In this document: positions 24,501 to 33,335 of the stretch, one piece after another
Numbering within the stretch: position 1 is the first letter of the stretch
How the letters are laid out: the number at the start of each line of letters is the position of its first letter
Source: Yamagishiella unicocca
Taxonomy: Eukaryota > Chlorophyta > Chlorophyceae > Chlamydomonadales > Volvocaceae
Reading direction: 5' to 3'
Assembly (NCBI GenBank): GCA_003116995.1
Contig: BDSL01000116.1
Location: 124,001-188,000, forward strand
Length of the DNA: 64,000 nucleotides
The notes under the pieces: model-generated
Told to the model about the DNA's origin: nothing
The model's database searches: none
The model's input: the letters and a program-made list of their open reading frames with translations, nothing else
Translations under genes and position numbers: made by a program

Positions 24501-27500
24501 TGGCACCACATCAGGCACCACAGCCCCCTCACAATGGCGGCTCCCCGGGTCCCAGCCCCAAACCCAACCCCAGTGCGGACAGGGTGGGGAGTGGACCTGT
24601 CGGGGGCAGGCACGTGAGGTACCAGGGCTCCTGCGCACGGCCCCATTAACGTGCAGTCCCTCAGTGGTATGATCGCTCCCCAAACATCAGGGCCGCACCG
24701 CTGCCACGTCCGCACCGCACCGCTCCACGCCGCTCCGGCCCCCACCCCCTCCCCCTGCCCGACCCGGCCGCCTCACCTCGCGAGGCTGCTGGCCTGCCTG
24801 CTGAGCCTGGATGCGCCGCTGATGAAGGACCCGAGGATGGACGTCAGGCCGTTCTTGTTGGCGCCCATGCGGACAGCGTTGGGATCGTACTTGGCCTCGA
24901 AGGCCTGCACGGGGCGGGGGGGGTGGCCCGTAAAGCCCGGTTACGCGACATGGATAGGGGTAGCTGGCGCAGTGTCGGGGGGGTGGCGTGAAAACCGGTG
25001 ACACGAAAACGACAGGATAGTGGGCGCATGGTCGGGGGGGGAGGAGAGGAGAGGAGAGGCAGAGGGAGCGAAGGGGCCCTGAGACCGGCTCATGCAGGTG
25101 GACTGGCGGGTGGGAGAATGAACATCGGAGCGGTAAGACGTGGTCTGGGCAGCAGTGCAGGGGTGCAGGGCGCAGGCAGCGCGCGTGTAACGCCTGCAGC
25201 CCAGCGTGGTGACACGTCGGAGCGGCAGGACGAGGCGGGCAGGTGGAATTTGCAGGATGGCGCCCGCCGAGCCCAGGTCGTGCCCCACGCCGCCTACCTC
25301 CAGTGTCACCGCCAGGAACAACGTGAGGAAGATGTAGCGGCCTGGATGGGGGGCGCGGAGGGGGGGCGAGAAGACGGGAGGGGGTAAAGGAGGGAAGGGG
25401 GGACACGACGTGACGCGACAGGCGGGGCAGGCGGGGCAGGCGGGGCAGGCGGGGCAGGCGGGGCAGGCGGGGCAGGAGGGGCAGGAGGGGCAGGCGGGGC
25501 AGGTCGCAAGGAGCGTTTCACCGGGCGGCAGGGCTCCCTCCTCCGTCAAGCGAACAAGCCCGCTGAGCGCCTGAGATGAGGGCCACACGCCCCTGCCGCG
25601 AGCTCCCAGAGAAGATCCCGGGCCATGACACCACAACCAAGCCGTGACGCTTAGCGGCGGTATCGGCGAGACCGCCCGCCCGCCTGCCCTCCCCCCCCGC
25701 CCCGCCTGACCTTCCCCCCTCCCGCCTGCCCTCCCCCCCGCCCGCCTGCCCTCTCCCCCTCCCGCCTGCCCTCCCCCTCCCACCCACTACATTTCCCCAG
25801 TCGCGTTACCGGTCCTTTTATCGTAACCCCCCTCCCGCCTGCCCTCCCCCCCTCCCGCCTGCCCTCCGCCCCCCCTCTGCCCCCAGCCTCCGCAGCCCTT
25901 ACCTATGATGATCCACAAGACGAAGAACAAACTGGAGCCGTAGTTGGTCACGCGGACCACCGAGTACATGATGTTTTGCCAGTTCTCCAAGTTGAGGACG
26001 TTCCAGGTGGCGATCAAGCTGCGTGGGGAGCGAGGGAGGGGAGGGGGACGGAAGGGAGGGAGGGGGGCGAGAAGACCCCCGGTTACATGACATATGAAGT
26101 AGGGGACGGGAGGGGGCCGGGGGTGGGGGGCGGGGCGGGGCTATCTCACGCCTGGGCTCGTGCGGACGGGCTGCCGCCCACACGCCCACCAGTGCCGCAG
26201 CACCTCGGACTAGTACAACCAGCAGCACCTCGGACTAGTACAACCAGCAGCAGTATTCGCACACATACACACATCCCTCACTGTCTCAGTGCCGACCCAC
26301 GGGTTTCCTCTCGGGTTTCCTCTCATACCCCTGCCTGCAGACCCCGGAAGCCTGCGCCCGGAACCCTCGCCCCGCGACTATCCATCCATCATGCGGGCTC
26401 CGCAAGCCACCCCGCGCGCGGCGGCTGGGTGCGCGTGTACCTGTACAGAAACGTCGAGAAGTTGGGCCAGGGGTAGGTGTCGAGGTCCATGACGCCGAAC
26501 ACGTGCATGCCGATGATGGAGAACACGAACCAGAACAGCATCAGCAGCGTGGCGATGGCGGCGAAGGACATGAAGGCGGACAGCAGCACCTCGCCGATCC
26601 GGCGCAGCGACTGCATGTAGCGGAACAGCTTGAACAGCCGCAGCACGCGCAGCGCCTTGAGCACGCGGAGGGCGCGCGCGGCGTTGAGGCCGCCCACCGT
26701 GGAGAGGATGATCTCGACCACGCTGATGGCGACCACCAGCGCGTCAAAGATGTTGAAGCCGTCCTGCGGTGCGATAACGTGTACGGCAAAGGGTGTAGCA
26801 TGTACGGCAGTACGGTGTACGTCACACAAACGGCGGGCGCGCGTCGGCGTGTTAGGCGGCCCGGGGAGGGGGGTGGCTGGGTTTTGAGGGGGGCCGGCAG
26901 GAAGCGGTGCGGTCACGCGGGGTGGTGGCCGGGCCCTCCGCCGTCCCTCAGCTGCCGGTGTGTGTGGAGCGGAGACGTCCGCGTTCAGACGCGCCCTAGG
27001 GTCCTCGACGCCGCAATACGTCCATCAGACGATAGCCATTGTCCCGACGGGCGGGGTGCTCATAAGCACACCTAACATGAGCAGAAACAAGCGAATATGC
27101 AAACTCTGCGAGCAGCTTGGTGGAAATTAGCCATGCCCTCCCCTCCTCAACGTTGCACCTCAGCCGCGCCTCCTTTCCTGCTCTTTGCCGCGCCGCTCCG
27201 CTGGTCCGTCACCTTCACCGCCCTCGGTTTGTCGGCCGTGGATTTGCGGATTCTCTTATCAAACCCCCCGACGCTAGACGGGTCTTCTTCAAAACCCGAC
27301 GCTAGATGGGGTCGTGCGCAGTGCCGTCAGTGCGCCCCTCCGCCCCCGGGCGACCCACCCTGATGTAGTCCCAGAAGCCCAGACCGAAGAGCTTGGCGAT
27401 CATCTCCGCCGTGAACAGCCCCGTGAGGACGTAGTTGGCGATCATGAGGAAGTGGGTGAGCGATTCCGGCTGGTTGTTGTACTCCATGGCCAGGAGGACC

Positions 27501-30500
27501 GTGTTGACGAAAATGAGCAACATGAAGATCTGTGCAGGGGGGACAGTGGGCGACAGTGGGGTGGGGGTGTAGGGGGATTAGGTGCGGCCGTGTATGTTAA
27601 ACCACGGCCGTGTTTAGGCCGTCTACTGGCACGCAATCGCCACCCCAGGACCATGACGTGATGCCCCCCCCACGCCAGACGTGCAGTGACGTAAAACACG
27701 CCAAGCAATCCCCACGCACTCCAGGCAGGACCCCCCCCCACCCACCCACCCCACCATACACAGGTTTCCCGATAGGCAGCCCAAGTTCTGCGCGTGTTCG
27801 AATCCGCCGGCTCGTTAATGTCCTCCGTTTCCTATATCGCACAATAGGTTCTTCTCACCATCCCCACCATACACGCACAAGGTCGCCACCCCCACTCTGC
27901 ACACGCACTAGACTGTTCACCTCCCGTGGAGTGCCTCGCCCTAGCGGTAAAAACAAACACTAGGGTTTCCTCTCCAGCCCCCCTCCCCTTCTTAAGCGCC
28001 TCCCGCGCACGCCCACCTGGTTGAAGAGGTTGTGGTTCACGACGATGCGGGTGCGGTACTGCGCTCGCAGCATCTGGCGCTCCATGTAGGGGTGGTCGGA
28101 CACGAACCTGGGAGCCGAGGCGGGGGGGTCGAGGAAGACCCGTGGAAGACCCGAGGCGGGGGGGTGGGGTGGCGCACATGAGAAAACCGGCTACCGGCGG
28201 GGGGGGAGAGACACCGGGAGGGATGGCCGCGACGTGGGCCACCAGCGAGCACCCCCTCCCCGACGGCGCCCCGGACGCCGTACCAAGCAGACAGCAAGCC
28301 GCAACCGCGGACCCACACGACCGATGCTAACGAGCCAGCAAAGCGCATGGGCCGCCTCTTCACGATGCCCGAGGCAGCACCCGAGCCGAGCCGCAGGGCA
28401 TTCAGTGCGTTCGGGGATGGACATGCAGGAGCCGGGGAGAAGTGTGGCGACAGCAAGCGAGCCAGGCGGACAGGCAGCGCGGGCCTGAGCCCCATTCCGA
28501 CCCCATCTCCCTCGCCGCCCCAGTGCGCCCAAGCCGTCAGCCCCAGAGCGTCGCCAGCCTCGAATCTCGCCAACGCGCGCTCACGTGCTCTCGATCCGCC
28601 CCGCCCCTCGCTCCGACCAACCCGCCGGTTCTACACCAATCCAACCGCGTGTTCCCTCGCTGCCCTCCCCCTCCCCCTTTTTTCGGGCATCCACGGGTCT
28701 CCCTCGAACCCCCCCACCGCCGCAACGCTCCCACTCACTCGTCGAACTCCGCTGGCGACATCACAATCATGGCCACGTTGGTATTGCCCATGCTAGACGG
28801 CGCGGCGCTGTAGGTCCGATCCAGGTGGCTCGCGCTGCCGCCCCCGCCGCCGCCGCCGTCCGCAGCCGCGCTGTGGGCCGGGGGGCCCGAGATATCGCGC
28901 GCGTGGCAGTGCGGGCTGGAGATCTCCCCCGCGCCCTGCTTTTCACTCCCCAGCGCCGACGGCGCGCCACTGGCGGCGCGCGGCGATTTGACCTCCCCGT
29001 CCGTCGCACGGTCACGGTCGTGATCGCCCGCCGCCGCGGCGTCCTCCTTGCCACCGCCACCGCCGCCGCCGCCGTCGTCGTCGTCATCGCCGCCAGCGAA
29101 TCGCACAGCCTCGGCCACTGGCCCCGCCGCGTGCCGCAGCGGCCCACTCGCATAGGGCCCTGGCGAGCCCGTAGCCGCCGCCGCCGCCACAGCCGCCGAG
29201 CCCATGGGCCTCGGGCCCGGCTCCGGAGCCACGGCTCCAGGGTGGGAGCCGCGCGCCGCGCCGAAGACGTCCCGCGCGTCGCAGCGCTGGGCGGCAGGCC
29301 AGGACGCGTGCATTGGCAGGGCCCCGAGCGGCGCGGCCTCGGCCCACCGCGCACTGGGCCGGCAGCCGTCCTGCCCCCCGTGTCCCCACGCGACGCCAGT
29401 TATCCTGGCTGTGGTTCCTTCCTGACACCCGGACGGCGCAGCGGGCGAAAAGGAAAAGCGCCCAATGCCTGCCCGTCCACACACCAGCTGCGCCGCTGGC
29501 GGCGCCGCGGGCGACTGACTCTCGTGGCTCTCGTGACACTCGTGACGCTCGCGACACTCGCCGCAGGGGTCTTCAGCGGCCTCCGCCACCGGGCCGCTCC
29601 CGGCCTGCTGGCGGCCCAGCCTACTGCCCTCGTGCCCCGCCGCGGAGTGCTCGCGGGGGGCCCTGAAGGAGGAGGAGCTGGCGGAGCGCGCGACGACGAC
29701 GACGTTGTTGTTGTTGTTGTTGTTGTCGGAAGAGGAGCCCTGGGGCAGCAACGGCTCGCCGTCCCGGTCGTCCCGGCGGTGGAAGGACACCGCCCGCACC
29801 GTGCGGCTGCCTTTGAGGGTGGACGTCTTGGAGCTCGCAAGCACGGAGCGGGAGGGCAGCCGCACCAGCGAGGCTGCGGAGCCGGGCACGTGCTCGTCGT
29901 CCGGGTCCCTGCCCGCCCGGCCCTCGCTAGGCGGCCCGGGCTCCCTGGCGGGGGACGCCAGCGCACGGCGAGCCCTTGCGCCGCTGCCGCTGTTCAGCAG
30001 CTCCCGCCCGTCCGGGGCTGTGTCCGCTGGACAGCCTGGGGGCGGCGTTTCGTGGTGGCTTCCCCAGCTGTTGCCGCCCTCGCGATCCAGTCCGCCCTCG
30101 CGCCGCCGGTCGCTGCCGCTGCCATCGCCGGCGCCGCCGGCGGGGCGCGGCGCGGCTGCCACGTCGCGCCGCCTGATGCTGCCTTCCCTGTCCTTGACCC
30201 CGTTCGCGCTCAAGTCGCCGCCCTTAAAGCTGATTTGCGCGCCGGACAGGACTTGCGCCGCGGAGGGGATCTGAGCGCTGGAGCTGATCTGGGCGCCCGA
30301 CATCCTGGGCGATGGCAGCGACGCTACGGAGCCCATTCGGGAGCTGATGGCCGAGCTCAGCTTGCTGTTCAGCAGCGACGCCTGGCTGCGGTTGGAGCTG
30401 TACTGCGTCCACTTTGACTGCATCCGGCCCACGAGGGTCATAATAGTGTTGCGCCGCGCCTTGCTGCGCTGCAGCGCCAGCTGGTTGTGGAAGAGCGTCT

Positions 30501-33273
30501 GCGCCTTCGCAAACTTTATCTTGAGCACCGCCAGGAACAGATTTAGCTGCGGAGAGGGGGGTGCAGAGCAGGGGGCGCAGGCGCGTGGCGCAGTTCGGGG
30601 GCGGGGAGGGGGGCGAGGCGTGAAGGGGGCAGAGGGGACCGCGTTGGAACACCCGGGTGGGCTGGGCGAAGCCCAGGAGGACGCGATCCGGCGGATGAGG
30701 GTCCTCGCTGCCGGCTTTCTCGACCCCTTCCTCAAACCCGCCTGTCCCAAGCCCTACAATCGATCCCCACCTGCAGCAGCACCCCGTGTGTCCTCATGTG
30801 GTCAAATGCGCCTTCCTGCACTGCCCAACGCGTCGCCTACGCGCCACCAACACTCCCGTGCGCGGCTCGGCGGCCGAACTGCCATCCGCCACAGCCTATG
30901 TGCTCAAAACCCTTAGGTCTCGAGACATCCCGCCGCCTCGCGTTCATTCCAATCTACATATATCCACCCATGCCGAAACAACGACCCCACAACGATCCCA
31001 CAAACATGGTTTCTGTGTCGAAAATGCATCCTTTTTTATTTGAAGAAAACATTAGTTGACATTATTTATTTGTGGCTCTGTGTGCTGCGTGCACCGAAGC
31101 GAACCGGACGGTGCTGCGCTGTGCTGTGGCCCAGACCCACCACAAAATACGCGCCGATGAATACGAGGGTGACGTAGTAGATGACCGCCAGCTGGGAGTA
31201 GGCGTCCACCGTTCTGTACATCATGAACACCCAGCCCGTCAGCGTCAGCGCCTGCCACACGCTGAGCATCGCCAGGCCGGTGTTGTCAAAGCCGGCCACG
31301 TTCACGGCATACTGCTTGTCCAGCAGCTGTCAGGGTTGGGACGCCGGGGGGTGCATAGGCGGGCGGGGCGCGGTGGGGTGCCGCAAATACGAAGCGCGCG
31401 AAAGTCAGCCGGGCAGGCAGGTGGGCAGGCAGGCAGGCAGTCGGTCCGTCATTCAGCCACCCCGTCAATACATCGGTCCGTCAGCCGGTCAGTCGGGCCA
31501 GGCAGGCGTCGGTCCGTCAGCCGGTGATTCAGGCCGGCAGGGAGGCAGGCAGCACAGGTGAGTGGCGCTAGGCGCAGTGGGTTGAGGGGCGCAGTGGGTT
31601 GAGGGGCGCAGTGGGTTGAGGGGCGCAGTGGGGTGAGAGGGCGCAGTGGGGTGAGGGGCGCAGTGCCGCGAGGGGCGCAGTGGGGTGAGGGGCGCAGCGC
31701 GGAGAGGGGCGCAGTGCCGCGAGGGGTGCGGTGAGGGGCCTCGGGAGCGGGGTGGTGCAGGGAGCAGACAGGGTGCGGACAGGGTGTGAACCTCCGGTGG
31801 GTCGTGTCATGGTGTCGTGGCCGCCGAGGCGCGTGCACCTGTGGTCGGGACCTACCGTGCAGGTGTAGCCCGCAGGGCAATGGCCGCTGCCGCCACAGCC
31901 GAACATGTCCCGATCCTCCCCGGAGTTCAGCGGAATGCCGCTGTCGTCCAGGCATGTCTGGGGCGCCGCGCGATGGGGAGGGGGGGGGTGAAACGAAACA
32001 AGGGGTTGGTTACCCGCTGGGGTGGCGATACATAACGTTTCCCCGACCGCGGCGGGGGCCCCTCCCACGCGGACAGCTGGCTGACCTGTGAAGCACGCCG
32101 GATCCTACACAGTGACTTAAATTCCAACCAGCGACAGCCTGGATCCATTCACGGAGCCCATTGCGTCGTGTTGCTGCCTCCCAATTCCCATTCCGCCGAT
32201 CCCCAATCCCCCTGCCTCCGTGTCACCTCCCCACGCACCCAGTGGTATGTCTTCGGAAAGAGCTGCACCGCAGCTACCGCATACAGAAAGATGAAGAAGA
32301 TGAGCAGGCCGCCGACGGAGGCCAGCAGCGGGATAGCCTGCGTGGGGGGGGGCAGAGCAGAAACATGCCAGGCGAGAGAGGGGCACAGCTGAGGCGACGG
32401 TTTTCCAGGTTTTCGAACACGGTGCGCTGGTCGCGAGGGATGCGAGTAACACGGATCCGTCGCCCGTAAGCCAGCCGCGCGCCGTGCACGTCATGGCCCC
32501 ACCGCCACCAGGGGCTTGCTTTCCTCGCTAACCCCCCGCCGCCGCCACCCCCACCACCGCCACCCCCACCACCGCCCAAAACCGGTTCTGCAAAGCGTTT
32601 CCGTGCGTCGCGTGGGGTCCTCGCCTCCTGTCGTCTCGCCGTAGCCGCTTTAGCTTAGCCGCCAAAGGTCATATTACGACCTTCGGCTTTAGTATCCCCA
32701 ACCCAGTTCTCCAGCATGCATATCAAAACGTCTGTTCTAAACGGGTTTTTTCGGGCATCCACGGGTCTTCCTCGAAACCCCACCACCGCCACCCCGACCT
32801 CCATCCCACCACCACTCTCAACTCCCACCCCACAGCCACCGCCACCACCTCCCTTCCCCGCCACCAGCAAACCTCCCCCATCCCCCGCCACCGCCGCCAC
32901 CCTCACCCCCCCTCCATACCCGCCACCCCTCCCCCTGTCCCACCCGTACTCACCTCGAGGAAGCACACGATCACTCCGCGCAGCGACTCGAAGCGCGCAA
33001 TGGTCCTGAGCGGCCTCAGCGCGCGCAGGGCCCGGATGGCGTTCACCGCCGAAGAGTTGCCGGGCACAAACACCGTGTAGCCAGCCACCACCATGAACTG
33101 CGGAAGGGCAGGGTGGCGCGAGAAACAAAACGGCGCCGTCACCCCCCGCCCCGCACATGCACGTCGGACCCCGGCATCACACACACATACACACACACAT
33201 ACACACATCTGCATGCTTCCCGACGTTTGCTTGGCATCCAGCCCACTCGGCCGTCATTCCCGATCCATCATGC

Positions 33274-33335
<62 letters not shown>

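Noticed and set aside
28585..30417. Plus-strand open frame of 610 codons
   Set aside because: It is antisense to the channel exon 30546-28739 (LNLFLAVLKIKFAKAQ and the I-II linker). GC-rich codon bias creates the shadow frame.
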